A DNA stretch of 18,223 nucleotides from Caryophanales bacterium. GTDB taxonomy: Bacteria > Bacillota_I > Bacilli_A > RFN20 > CAG-826. Shown here piece after piece: positions 5,385 to 13,177 of the stretch (position 1 is its first letter; the number at the start of each line of letters is the position of its first letter). Under the pieces are notes generated by a model, which worked only from the letters and a program-made list of their open reading frames with translations, was not told the origin of the DNA and made no database searches. Where the stretch lies: NCBI GenBank assembly GCA_028726925.1, contig JAQYPI010000064.1, forward strand, positions 1 through 18,223, given 5' to 3'. The position numbers and the translations under genes are program-made.

Positions 5385-6365
5385 ATGTATAAAACATCAA
5401 TCACAATAAGCAATCTCATGCTTTCCAGGGCCATTTCGATTGCCGAGAAACTTGGAAAGATTGAAACATATCATTCCTTGAGGAGAATGCCGATCCTAAG
5501 GAGAAATAATAAGATTCGGTCGATTCATTCTTCTTTGGCGATTGAAGCAAACTCATTATCCCTTGATGAGGTTCGAGATGTCATATCAGGGAAAGCTGTT
5601 ATTGGCCCTCAAAAAGAAATCCAAGAAGTGAAAAATGCGTATCAAGCATACGAATTGATAAAGGAGTTTAATCCTTATCGAATCGACGATTTATTAAGGG
5701 CCCATAGAATTCTTACAAATCTTACGATTGAAGATAATGGGAAATATAGAAATCATGCCGAAGGCGTGTTTGATGGAAATAAAGTGATTTTTGTTGCGCC
5801 GCCCGCCGACATGGTTCCGCAACTCATGAATGATCTCTTTTATTGGTTAAATGCCGACAAAGACGTCCCTATGTTAATAAAGTCATGTGTTTTCCATTAT
5901 GAAATGGTTTTTATACATCCGTTTTCTGATGGAAATGGTAGGACGGTAAGGCTATGGCAAAACGTCCTATTGACACAATGGAATCCGATATTCGAATACA
6001 TCCCAATCGAATCAATGATTCAAAAACACCAAAACGAATACTACGACTCTATAGCGTTATGTCATAAAAACGGTAACCCCAATGTCTTTATCGAATTCAT
6101 GCTAAAAATGATCGATGAGACATTAGAAGAAGCGTTGAACAATATAAGAAAAGAATCAAAAAATATCTCTGATCAAGTCAATAAATTATTGGAAATCATG
6201 GAATACGATATTCCTTTAAGTGCGAATGAGATCATGACTCGATTAGGGATAAAATCCAAAGAAACATTGCGTGCAAGCTATTTAAATCCCGCGCTAGAAA
6301 ATGGTTTGATTAAGATGACTATCCCTGACAAACCGAATAGCAAAAATCAAAAGTATATAAAATAG
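5385..6365 (+). CDS. Fic-domain protein (AMPylase-type) with C-terminal winged helix
   Basis: The 326-residue protein carries the complete Fic active site HPFSDGNGRTVR (residues 178-189), with catalytic His178 and phosphate-binding GNGR. Such enzymes usually move AMP from ATP to a protein hydroxyl. An N-terminal inhibitory-helix motif, SSLAIEAN (49-56), places Glu54 to block ATP binding as in class II Fic proteins, though the residue after Glu is Ala rather than the usual Gly/Asn. The C-terminal part (about 265-326) is a winged-helix-like segment (SANEIMTRLGIKSKETLR), common in this subfamily and perhaps used for DNA binding and self-control. ATG 5385 is chosen because AAAGGA (5370-5375) lies nine bases upstream; the longer frame from 5355 has no such site. 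No -35 box is clear before the TATAGT at 5351. A terminator follows. The target protein is unknown. Confidence 0.9.
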   Translation: MYKTSITISNLMLSRAISIAEKLGKIETYHSLRRMPILRRNNKIRSIHSSLAIEANSLSLDEVRDVISGKAVIGPQKEIQEVKNAYQAYELIKEFNPYRIDDLLRAHRILTNLTIEDNGKYRNHAEGVFDGNKVIFVAPPADMVPQLMNDLFYWLNADKDVPMLIKSCVFHYEMVFIHPFSDGNGRTVRLWQNVLLTQWNPIFEYIPIESMIQKHQNEYYDSIALCHKNGNPNVFIEFMLKMIDETLEEALNNIRKESKNISDQVNKLLEIMEYDIPLSANEIMTRLGIKSKETLRASYLNPALENGLIKMTIPDKPNSKNQKYIK

Positions 6366-6420
6366 AAAACCGTAATTGATGGAAACAATCCTTGTAGGAA
6401 AACGCTTCGAAAGGACATAG

Positions 6421-6450
6421 AAGCTGATGCGCGAATGTGTCAGCTTTTTT
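6421..6450 (+). terminator. Rho-independent terminator after the Fic gene
   Basis: AAGCTGA (6421-6427) pairs with TCAGCTT (6440-6446), followed by a T run to 6450 and a further T-rich stretch. It lies 56 bases after the Fic stop and marks the end of the AT-rich island. Confidence 0.85.
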
Positions 6451-6468
6451 CCTTTTTCGCGCCTTGGA

Positions 6469-6497
6469 TTGAGGGCAAAGCCGGAAAACGTTACAAT
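6469..6497 (+). promoter_or_regulatory. Promoter of the AraC-family gene
   Basis: TTGAGG (6469-6474) and TACAAT (6492-6497) are separated by 17 bases; the start would be near 6504, leaving a leader of about 78 bases before the GTG start. No operator was recognised. Confidence 0.65.
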
Positions 6498-6581
6498 CGG
6501 ACAAAACAAGGCAAGAAAAAGTCGGGACGCCCTTCCTGCTTTCTTCTAAAGTTGTGCCATAACGACAAAGGAGTTTGAAAC

Positions 6582-7439
6582 GTGGAGTGGATGAAGCTGA
6601 TCGGGGATTCGATCCAATACATCGAAGAACGCTTGGACGAGGACCTGACCGTGGATGACATCGCCCGCCACATTGGCATCTCGCCCTTCTATTACCAAAA
6701 GGGATTCACGATGCTCTGCGGGTTCACGGTCGTCGAATACATCCGTAATCGCCGCCTCGCCCTCGCCGGAAGCGAGGTCCTGGACTCGGACCGTTCGATT
6801 CTCGAGATTGCCTTGAAATACGGTTACGATTCCCCGGACAGTTTCTCGAAGGCGTTCGCGAGGTTCCATGGCTCGACCCCCTCTTCGGTCCGGAAAAGCC
6901 GCGCCACGCTCAAATCCTTTGCCCCGTTAAAGATCAAGGTGCAACTAGAAGGAGGATACTTGATGGATTATCGGATGGAAAAGAAAGGCGAATTTACGGT
7001 CATCGGAAATGGTAAGCGATTCGCTTATGGAGGCGCGAAGGACGTCATCCCACATTTCTGGGACGAGCATTACGCCTCGGGAAAGGGCAAGGTTGTCTGC
7101 GGGGAATTCGGCATTTGCCTCGATGAAGAGAAAGGGATGGATTCGTTCGAATACCTGATCGCGGATGCTTATCGCGGGCAGGAGGTCCCCGAAGGGTTTA
7201 CGTTGCGCACGATCCCCGCGTTCACCTGGGCAATCTTCCCTTGCAAAGGGCCCATGCCAAGCGCGCTCCAAGAAACCAACGAGAAGATCTTCACCGAATG
7301 GCTGCCCAATACCCGAGAATACGAAATCGCCGCCGGTTATTGCGTCGAGCGGTACGACGACCCGAGGAAATACCCGTTGGGGATGCGGGACGAGAACTAT
7401 ACATGCGAGATCTGGATTCCCGTCAAGAAAAGGCAATAA
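6582..7439 (+). CDS. AraC-family regulator with GyrI-like effector domain
   Basis: The 285-residue protein has an AraC-type double helix-turn-helix at the N-terminus (about residues 5-108). DLTVDDIARHIGISPFYYQK gives the first motif and ILEIALKYGYDSPDSFSKAF the second, including the usual GYDSPDSFSKAF-R-F signature. From about residue 128 the C-terminal half is a GyrI/AraC_E_bind-like domain, which in Rob- and BmrR-type regulators binds small molecules. The start is GTG 6582: AAAGGAG (6567-6573) is eight bases upstream, whereas the next ATG (6591) would be too far. Its own promoter precedes it. The P-type ATPase gene follows after 175 bases but has its own promoter and leader, so co-regulation is not required. 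The effector and targets are unknown. Codon use is GC-rich like the genes that follow. Confidence 0.92.
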   Translation: MEWMKLIGDSIQYIEERLDEDLTVDDIARHIGISPFYYQKGFTMLCGFTVVEYIRNRRLALAGSEVLDSDRSILEIALKYGYDSPDSFSKAFARFHGSTPSSVRKSRATLKSFAPLKIKVQLEGGYLMDYRMEKKGEFTVIGNGKRFAYGGAKDVIPHFWDEHYASGKGKVVCGEFGICLDEEKGMDSFEYLIADAYRGQEVPEGFTLRTIPAFTWAIFPCKGPMPSALQETNEKIFTEWLPNTREYEIAAGYCVERYDDPRKYPLGMRDENYTCEIWIPVKKRQ

Positions 7440-7464
7440 GGGAAGAAACGAAAGGATTGCCCCC

Positions 7465-7493
7465 TTGCCAAAAGCGACGGGAAACCCAATAAT
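7465..7493 (+). promoter_or_regulatory. Promoter of the P-type ATPase gene
   Basis: TTGCCA (7465-7470) and AATAAT (7488-7493) are exactly 17 bases apart, each one mismatch from consensus. The start would fall near 7500, directly at the 5' end of the riboswitch-like leader. Confidence 0.7.
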
Positions 7494-7500
7494 GGAAACG

Positions 7501-7592
7501 AATCGGGAGTAGCTTCAGCCTCGGCTCCGTCATCGCGGTCATCTGTCCATGGCCCGGTCCGAGGTCCTTGCCTAGCAAGGTGCCAGACGATT
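7501..7592 (+). promoter_or_regulatory. yybP-ykoY (Mn2+) riboswitch candidate
   Basis: The leader shows the conserved yybP-ykoY blocks in order: GGGAGTAGC (7505-7513), CGTCA (7528-7532) and TAGCAAGG (7573-7580). Helices fit the family plan. AATCG (7501-7505) pairs with CGATT (7588-7592) as the closing stem. GCCTCGG (7518-7524) pairs with CCGAGGT (7559-7565). GGTCAT (7537-7542) pairs with ATGGCC (7549-7554) just after the CGTCA loop. Known members bind Mn2+ and often precede P-type ATPases and Mn exporters. Oddities: the side helix after AGTAGC is missing, and eight extra bases separate AGCAAGG from the closing stem. Identification is by memory of the consensus, so a covariance-model search would be needed for proof. 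Confidence 0.72.
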
Positions 7593-7612
7593 GTGAGCAA
7601 AGGAGCACAATC
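7589..7612 (+). promoter_or_regulatory. Ribosome-binding-site hairpin (riboswitch expression platform)
   Basis: GATTGTG (7589-7595) is perfectly inverted as CACAATC (7606-7612), and the ten-base loop holds the Shine-Dalgarno AAGGAG (7600-7605) of the ATPase gene. Bases 7589-7592 are also the 3' strand of the riboswitch closing stem, so the two structures exclude each other. Metal binding would favour the aptamer stem and open the start region, predicting translation switched on by Mn2+. Confidence 0.65.
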
Positions 7613-7614
7613 GC

Positions 7615-10320
7615 ATGGACTACACCACCACGAGCATCGAAGACGTTCTTTCATCCCTTTCGGTTGATCCGAGTCGCGGATTAGGCGAAGAAGAAGCCAA
7701 GCGCCGACTAGAGATTTACGGCCCCAACCGGTCGAAAGAAGAGAAGAAGCCATCCTTGGCCAAGACCTTTCTCTTGCAACTCAAAAGCCCCCTCATTTAT
7801 GTCCTTTTCCTCGCGACCGCCATCATGGTCGGGGTATCGGTTTACGAATCCGTGAAGAACGGGTTCGATTTCTTCGGCGTCGGGGATTGGCCGGACGTCC
7901 TCATCGTCCTGTCCGTCATCCTCCTCAACGCGATCATCGGGACGATCGAGGAACGCAAGGCCATGGCATCCGTCGACGCCTTGAAGCGCCTTTCCTCCCC
8001 GGAATCCCTCGTCCTTCGCGGTGGGGAACGGAAGAAAGTCCGTTCGGAATCCCTCGTCCCGGGGGACATCCTGTTCTTAGAAGAAGGGGACCGCGTCGGG
8101 GCGGATGCCCGATTGCTTTTCGCGGACAACCTCAAGGCGGACGAATCCCTGCTCTCGGGGGAATCCTTAGCCGTCGAAAAAGACGCGTCGGCCCCTTTGA
8201 AGCCGGGCATCCCGGTCCTCGAGGCGCGAAACATGGTGTTTTCCTCGACCATCGTAACCTACGGAAGGGGCGTGGGAGTCGTGGTCGGCACGGGGGCAAA
8301 CGCCGAAATCGGGAAGATCGCTTCCTCGATCCTCGAGACGAAAGAAGAGGAAGGGCCTCTCGAGAAAGAAATGGGGCATCTAGGCAAGACGCTTGGATTC
8401 CTCTGCTTAATCGTCGTCTTGATCACCTTGTTGCTCGAGATCGTCTGGCTTTTGATCCGCGGGCAAGGCGGGAACGCAGAATCCTACATCGAGGCGGTCC
8501 TTTCCGCCATAGCCCTCGCGGTCGCGGCGATCCCGGAAGGCCTCGTCGCGGTCATCGGGATCGTTTTGTCGCTAGGCTCTTCCCGCCTCGCGAAACAAAA
8601 CGCCATCGTCAAGAAAGCGAGCCGAACGGAGACCCTCGGGGCGATCGATGTCGTTTGCAGCGACAAGACGGGGACTTTGACCGAAAACCGCATGAGCGTC
8701 GCCTATTTCTACGCGAATGGCAATATCCATCAAACGGGAGAAGATAGTGGAAACGCGGGACTAGACCTCGCCAAGGGGATGGCCCTTTGCTCGAACGCCA
8801 CCCTCGAGGAAGGCGTTTCCGGCGACCCGATGGAAGTCGGGCTCCTTGGCTTTGCTTTGCGTTTTGATATCCACAAGAAAACCCTCTTCGAAGCGGTCCC
8901 CCGCCTCAAGGAACGGCCTTTTGATAGCCAAAGGAAGCGCATGAGCGTCCTCGTAAAAGAAAATGGTATCCCCGTCGCCTATACGAAAGGCGCCCTCGAC
9001 GAGATCTTGCCCCGCTGCCCGGATTTATCCGAAAAAGAGAGGGGACGTATCCTCGAATTCGCGAAGAAACTCGCTTCTAAAGCCTTTCGCGTCCTTGCTC
9101 TTGCCAAGAAGGAGGGCGACATATCCTTAAGCGAGGAAGGGATGACGTTCCTCGGCTTCGTCGCCCTTTATGATCCCCCAAGGAAAGAAGCCGGGCCCGC
9201 CGTTGAAGCCTTGAGGGGCGCGGGCGTCCGCACGATCATGATCACGGGCGACCACGCGGACACCGCCCTATCGATCGCGAGGAACCTCGGAATCGCGAAA
9301 GAGGAAAGCGAAGTCATGACGGGGAAGGATTTCGCCGCCTTGGGATTCGATGAGCAAGCCACCCTCGTCGAACGCGTTTCCGTCTTTGCCCGCGTGAGTC
9401 CAAGCGACAAAGTCGACATCGTGAAAGCCTTGAAGGCAAACGGCCACGTCGTGGCCATGACGGGGGATGGGGTAAACGACGCCCCGGCCCTCAAAGCCGC
9501 GGACGTCGGCATCGCCATGGGCAAAAACGGGACGGATGTCGCGAGGCAAAGCGCGGACATGGTCCTCGCGGACGACAATTTCGCGACCATCGAGAAGGCG
9601 GTCCGGGAAGGGAGGACGATCTACGCGAACGTGCGCAAAAGCGTGCATTTCCTGCTCGCGAGCAACCTCGCGGAAATCCTTTCGATGTGCCTGCTCATCC
9701 TCGTGGGCTTGCCCGCTCCGTTCCTCGCCATCCACCTGCTTTGGATCAACCTTCTCACGGACTCGCTGCCTTCGATCGCCCTCGGGATGGGCAAGCCAAG
9801 CGATGACGTGATGAAGGAAGCCCCGCGGAAGAAGAACGCGTCCCTCTTTTCGAACCGGGGATGGAGAAAGATCCTTTTCGCGTCGCTATTCCTCGCTTTA
9901 TCCTCCCTCCTTGCCTATCTTTCTGGCTTTTGGATGAACGGCATCTTCGATTACGGGACGATTTCCTCCTTGCCTTCTGGTCACCCGGTTCTCATCGAGG
10001 CGAGGACCATGGCGTTCACCGGTCTTGCCCTGGCCGAGCTCATGACGATGCTATCCATGAACGCGGGAAAGGAAAGCATCTTCTCCCGGAAGCGGCAGAA
10101 AAACGGGATGATCCTGCTTTCCGTTCTCCTTGGGGTCGGCTTGCAACTCCTCGTTATCGAGATCCCAGTATTCCGGGACCTTTTCTCCACGAGTTACCTG
10201 AACCTCGGGGAATGGGGAATCGTGGTATTGACTTCCCTTGCCCCGCTTCTTTTGCACGAGGCGATGGTTTGGCTAAGAAAAGCGAAACGACCTCAACGGG
10301 CCGCCGCGGAGGAATCGTAA
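7615..10320 (+). CDS. P-type (type II) cation ATPase, likely Mn2+/Ca2+ exporter
   Basis: This 901-residue membrane pump has every P-type ATPase landmark: DKTGTLT with phosphorylated Asp350, TGD (544-546), and the hinge GDGVNDAPAL (617-626). About ten membrane segments are visible: two before the actuator domain, two around PEGL, and six after the nucleotide domain. The actuator loop carries LSGES. Ion-site residues of the Ca2+-ATPase type are kept: Glu308 in PEGL, Asn684 and Glu687 in SNLAE, Asn712 and Asp716 in WINLLTD. The proline that usually follows PEGL is Val311. This fits export of Ca2+ or Mn2+; the Mn2+-type riboswitch leader favours Mn2+, as known for some streptococcal and lactococcal pumps. 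ATG 7615 follows AAGGAG by nine bases. Its last 28 bases overlap the end of the opposite-strand permease gene, leaving no room for a terminator. Confidence 0.95.
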   Translation: MDYTTTSIEDVLSSLSVDPSRGLGEEEAKRRLEIYGPNRSKEEKKPSLAKTFLLQLKSPLIYVLFLATAIMVGVSVYESVKNGFDFFGVGDWPDVLIVLSVILLNAIIGTIEERKAMASVDALKRLSSPESLVLRGGERKKVRSESLVPGDILFLEEGDRVGADARLLFADNLKADESLLSGESLAVEKDASAPLKPGIPVLEARNMVFSSTIVTYGRGVGVVVGTGANAEIGKIASSILETKEEEGPLEKEMGHLGKTLGFLCLIVVLITLLLEIVWLLIRGQGGNAESYIEAVLSAIALAVAAIPEGLVAVIGIVLSLGSSRLAKQNAIVKKASRTETLGAIDVVCSDKTGTLTENRMSVAYFYANGNIHQTGEDSGNAGLDLAKGMALCSNATLEEGVSGDPMEVGLLGFALRFDIHKKTLFEAVPRLKERPFDSQRKRMSVLVKENGIPVAYTKGALDEILPRCPDLSEKERGRILEFAKKLASKAFRVLALAKKEGDISLSEEGMTFLGFVALYDPPRKEAGPAVEALRGAGVRTIMITGDHADTALSIARNLGIAKEESEVMTGKDFAALGFDEQATLVERVSVFARVSPSDKVDIVKALKANGHVVAMTGDGVNDAPALKAADVGIAMGKNGTDVARQSADMVLADDNFATIEKAVREGRTIYANVRKSVHFLLASNLAEILSMCLLILVGLPAPFLAIHLLWINLLTDSLPSIALGMGKPSDDVMKEAPRKKNASLFSNRGWRKILFASLFLALSSLLAYLSGFWMNGIFDYGTISSLPSGHPVLIEARTMAFTGLALAELMTMLSMNAGKESIFSRKRQKNGMILLSVLLGVGLQLLVIEIPVFRDLFSTSYLNLGEWGIVVLTSLAPLLLHEAMVWLRKAKRPQRAAAEES

Positions 10321-11471
10321 TCGCGACTTGCCTTCAGGAGCTCGAATCCTAGGAGGACAAGAAGGGGCAAAGCAAGAATCGCGTATTGCCAAGCAGGGAA
10401 ATAGAAGGAGAAACCGGCAACACTTTTGAACACCGCCATGAAGATATGGTAGAGGGCGAGAAACCCGGCGTTTGCAAGGAAGAACGGCAGGACCTTGAGA
10501 CGCAATTGGCCGAGGACGTATGTCGATTTTCGCATGCCGAGGCTCTTAAGGGAGAAGACTTCGTCGATCTCGCGATGGGCTCGGATCAGTTCCTTACCTA
10601 TTTCAGAAAGAAGAAGGGCGAGAGAAAGCGAAACACAGATGAGAAATACGATTTGCATAATCGCGGAAAAAACCGAGAAGACACGGAGGTATTCTCGGGC
10701 GGGATGGATGAATAGCTCCACGCTTTTTTCCAAGATCCCCGGAGTGTAATCACTGATGGCACCGAGGTAATTGAGATCGGAATCGGTCAAAGGAGAAGAG
10801 AGAAAGAACGTGTAATAGATGGTGTTCTCGAGGTATTCATAGCCATCGGGAAGGGTATTCGGGGAAAGAACCCCGAGCGCATTGTTGGCTTTTTTAACGG
10901 GGTCAAAGGGAATTGTATCGGGAGAAGAAATGGGCTTTTTCTCTTCTGCTTTCGGCGGGTTTTCAAGTTGGATGAGGTTTCCGAAATAGACGTTGTTCAT
11001 CGCGTCGCCAATCGAGGTTCCGGGATCGATGAAGAACAAGAGGTTTCCGTCTTGGGGAATCGCTTGGTTCTCATATAGGGACGCATTGCCCAGTCGATTA
11101 AGGTTATACCCTGGTTCGCCGATGAGAACCGAATTTTCGGGTTGGTCCCAAACAATTGTATCGAGGAGATAGAGAATCTCGACTCGATAGGCTTTCCTCG
11201 CGATGCGTTCCCAATTGCTCGGGCGATAGTTCTCCGCCTCCTCCTTGATGAGGTCGAATTCGCGTGGCTCCGCAATTCGATCCTTTTTCCTTACGAGCGT
11301 CACGGAATCCGTTGGGATCACCTCGTTTTTATGCTCATAGAATGGGCGGAAGAAAGAAAGACAGGAGAATGCCAAAATCAAAAGACTGGAAAGGGCGACG
11401 GCAAGAACCCCAAAGGATTTCCCTTCTGCTCTCTTTCGCGAGAAATAGGAGATTTTCTTACTGCTTTTCAT
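10293..11471 (-). CDS. FtsX/MacB-type ABC transporter permease (second permease)
   Basis: The 392-residue protein has one N-terminal membrane segment (about residues 20-42), a large hydrophilic domain of about 220 residues that should lie outside the cell, and three C-terminal membrane segments. Between the latter is the FtsX-like stretch EIDEVFSLKSLGMRKSTYVL, the usual coupling region facing the ATPase. This topology marks the MacB/LolCDE-like group, which works mechanically on envelope or extracellular substrates rather than by simple import. ATG 11471 is preferred over the longer frame starting at 11537, since it lies 14 bases inside the end of the ATPase gene and gives a normal N-terminus. 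It is the last gene of the operon. The 3' end overlaps the convergent ATPase gene by 28 bases. Substrate unknown. Confidence 0.85.
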   Translation of the reverse strand: MKSSKKISYFSRKRAEGKSFGVLAVALSSLLILAFSCLSFFRPFYEHKNEVIPTDSVTLVRKKDRIAEPREFDLIKEEAENYRPSNWERIARKAYRVEILYLLDTIVWDQPENSVLIGEPGYNLNRLGNASLYENQAIPQDGNLLFFIDPGTSIGDAMNNVYFGNLIQLENPPKAEEKKPISSPDTIPFDPVKKANNALGVLSPNTLPDGYEYLENTIYYTFFLSSPLTDSDLNYLGAISDYTPGILEKSVELFIHPAREYLRVFSVFSAIMQIVFLICVSLSLALLLSEIGKELIRAHREIDEVFSLKSLGMRKSTYVLGQLRLKVLPFFLANAGFLALYHIFMAVFKSVAGFSFYFPAWQYAILALPLLVLLGFELLKASRDYDSSAAAR

Positions 11472-12120
11472 ACAAGGTGAATCCCTCGTTCTCCATTCGA
11501 TAACCGACGTCGAATGCATCGAAAAGCTTCGCGTCATGGCAAGAGCAAAGGATGATTTTCTTTGTGGCTTTCGCTTCTTCCTTCAATAGAGCGATGACCT
11601 TCTCGCTCATCTCGGGATCAAGGTGACTCGTCGGCTCGTCCGCGATGAGGACATCTCGAGGGAGGAGCAAGGCGCGCAGCAAGGCGACGCGCTGCTTTTC
11701 CCCGCTAGAAAGTGAATCGACGTCCGCTTCGTAAACCGGGCGAAGTTCCAGGGCATCAACGAGTCGGTTCAGTTTCTCGTGGTCCACTTCAACGTTTTGG
11801 AGTTGCAAAGGGAAAAGGATGTTCTCCTCGACATCTAGGGCACTCAGAAGATTCGCCTCGGGGAAGACATAGGCGAAATGGGAAATGCGGAAATCCTCGA
11901 TCTCTTTCTTTTTCCGAAAGCCAGAATATTCTTTCCCGTTTAGTTTCAACGAACCGGAGTCGCGCTTCAAAAGAAGGGACACGATGTTGAGAAAGGTGCT
12001 TTTTCCGCAGCCGGAAGGACCAAACAAGCCAACGACCGTCCCTTCGGGGAACGACAAATCCACGTCTTTCAGAATCACGTGTTTGCCGAAAGATTTGTTC
12101 AAGGAATGAATCTCAAGCAT
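11458..12120 (-). CDS. ABC transporter ATP-binding protein (LolD/MacB type), Q-loop variant
   Basis: The 220-residue protein has Walker A GPSGCGKS (34-41), signature LSSGEKQR (137-144), Walker B DVLIADEP (156-163) with catalytic Glu162, D-loop SHLD (165-168) and switch His195. In place of the usual Q-loop glutamine (…VFQ…) it has VFPEANLL with Pro87, confirmed by the codon CCC. The Q-loop links the ATP site to the permease, so this change is notable; the neighbouring Glu88 might substitute. ATG 12120 overlaps the end of the upstream permease gene by eight bases, so they are translationally coupled. The longer reading frame up to 12261 only runs antisense-like through the permease gene and is rejected. 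It pairs with the permeases on either side. Confidence 0.9.
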   Translation of the reverse strand: MLEIHSLNKSFGKHVILKDVDLSFPEGTVVGLFGPSGCGKSTFLNIVSLLLKRDSGSLKLNGKEYSGFRKKKEIEDFRISHFAYVFPEANLLSALDVEENILFPLQLQNVEVDHEKLNRLVDALELRPVYEADVDSLSSGEKQRVALLRALLLPRDVLIADEPTSHLDPEMSEKVIALLKEEAKATKKIILCSCHDAKLFDAFDVGYRMENEGFTLYEKQ

Positions 12121-13177
12121 GCTTTTTCTTTTTCCTTTCCGCCCCGGGAGCATAGAAGGCCTTTTTCGATTCGGAATTGGATCGGATGGCCAAAAGGATG
12201 ACGACGTAAAGAACCTCGATCCCTTCTCCAAGAAGCAAGAGAAGAGGCAGGGATTCTGCAAGGGGAATCAAGAAGGGCAAGGCCAAAAGACTAACCAAAA
12301 ACCCTGCGAAAGCCTCAAGAAGGCGTCGGGTCAAGATGATGGCGCGGCACTGGTGAAGTTTCGCCCCGGCGAGTCGGAGCGAAAGGATTTCATCCCTCAT
12401 TTTCCGTTGCAAGGAAGAAAGGAACGAGAAAATCGCGAGCAAATCCAGCAGGAAAGGAATCAAGAACAACGCGAAGAAACCGGTCGGGATGTTCGTGCGG
12501 GCTCGAATGTATTCCTCGTTCAATTGCTTTCCGGAAACATAGGAGGAGGGGAGCTCGCTTTCATGCCCTCGAACGATGGACCCGGCCAAAGGCCCGAGGC
12601 TCTGGGGGATTGCCCCCGGCTCGATGAGAAGAATGGCCCCATACCAGGAATACCCCATGTCGCGGATTTTTTCACGAAGGGGCTTGTTCGCTGCCAAATC
12701 TAACGTGAGAGCAAGAGGGTATTCCGTCCCCGATTCATCGACGGATGTTTTAGGGGCGTCATGGAAGCCCAAAGAAACGGAATATGGGCCAGAAGGATAC
12801 ACAAAATCCTCGGGCGGTTCCGAGAAGCAAAGATAAAGTCGGGAGGAAAGACAAATTCCGTACCCCTCTTTCACACAGGGTTCCGTGGCGTGAACCGTAT
12901 AGACGATGCCGTTATTTTCCTCTCTGGAAGTAAGGTCCCAAGTAGCTCCTTGATCTTCGTAAGGAATATTCGACCGATAAGCGGCATTTCCATATACCGA
13001 ATAAAAGAGCTCTTCTCGGTATCCCGGGCTGAAATAATAAATCGTATTGACCGCATTCAAGGTGAACCCGAAGACGAGTTGCAAGGAAAGGAAAAGAAAA
13101 GCAAAGACGCCGACCGAGCCAAGGAAATTGGTTTTCTCTTTCTTGATGGATTTCCAGAAATAGTTGCGAAGTATCAT
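12113..13177 (-). CDS. FtsX/MacB-type ABC transporter permease (first permease)
   Basis: The 354-residue protein has a membrane segment near the N-terminus (about residues 20-45), an extracellular domain of about 180 residues, and three C-terminal membrane segments. Between these is EILSLRLAGAKLHQCRAIIL, the FtsX-type coupling loop. It ends in a very basic tail (ERKKKKHA). With the other permease it probably forms a heterodimer around the ATPase. ATG 13177 directly follows the TAA of the secreted-protein gene (TAAATG) and no ribosome binding site is visible, so translation likely depends on coupling. That ties its production to that of the secreted protein. Homologous arrangements occur in bacteriocin immunity/export systems; the substrate here is unknown. 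Confidence 0.82.
   Translation of the reverse strand: MILRNYFWKSIKKEKTNFLGSVGVFAFLFLSLQLVFGFTLNAVNTIYYFSPGYREELFYSVYGNAAYRSNIPYEDQGATWDLTSREENNGIVYTVHATEPCVKEGYGICLSSRLYLCFSEPPEDFVYPSGPYSVSLGFHDAPKTSVDESGTEYPLALTLDLAANKPLREKIRDMGYSWYGAILLIEPGAIPQSLGPLAGSIVRGHESELPSSYVSGKQLNEEYIRARTNIPTGFFALFLIPFLLDLLAIFSFLSSLQRKMRDEILSLRLAGAKLHQCRAIILTRRLLEAFAGFLVSLLALPFLIPLAESLPLLLLLGEGIEVLYVVILLAIRSNSESKKAFYAPGAERKKKKHA

Noticed and set aside
7842..9735. Several long frames on both strands within the P-type ATPase gene
   Set aside because: Arg/Ser/Pro-rich shadow frames caused by GC-rich codon use; none has a start site or domain.
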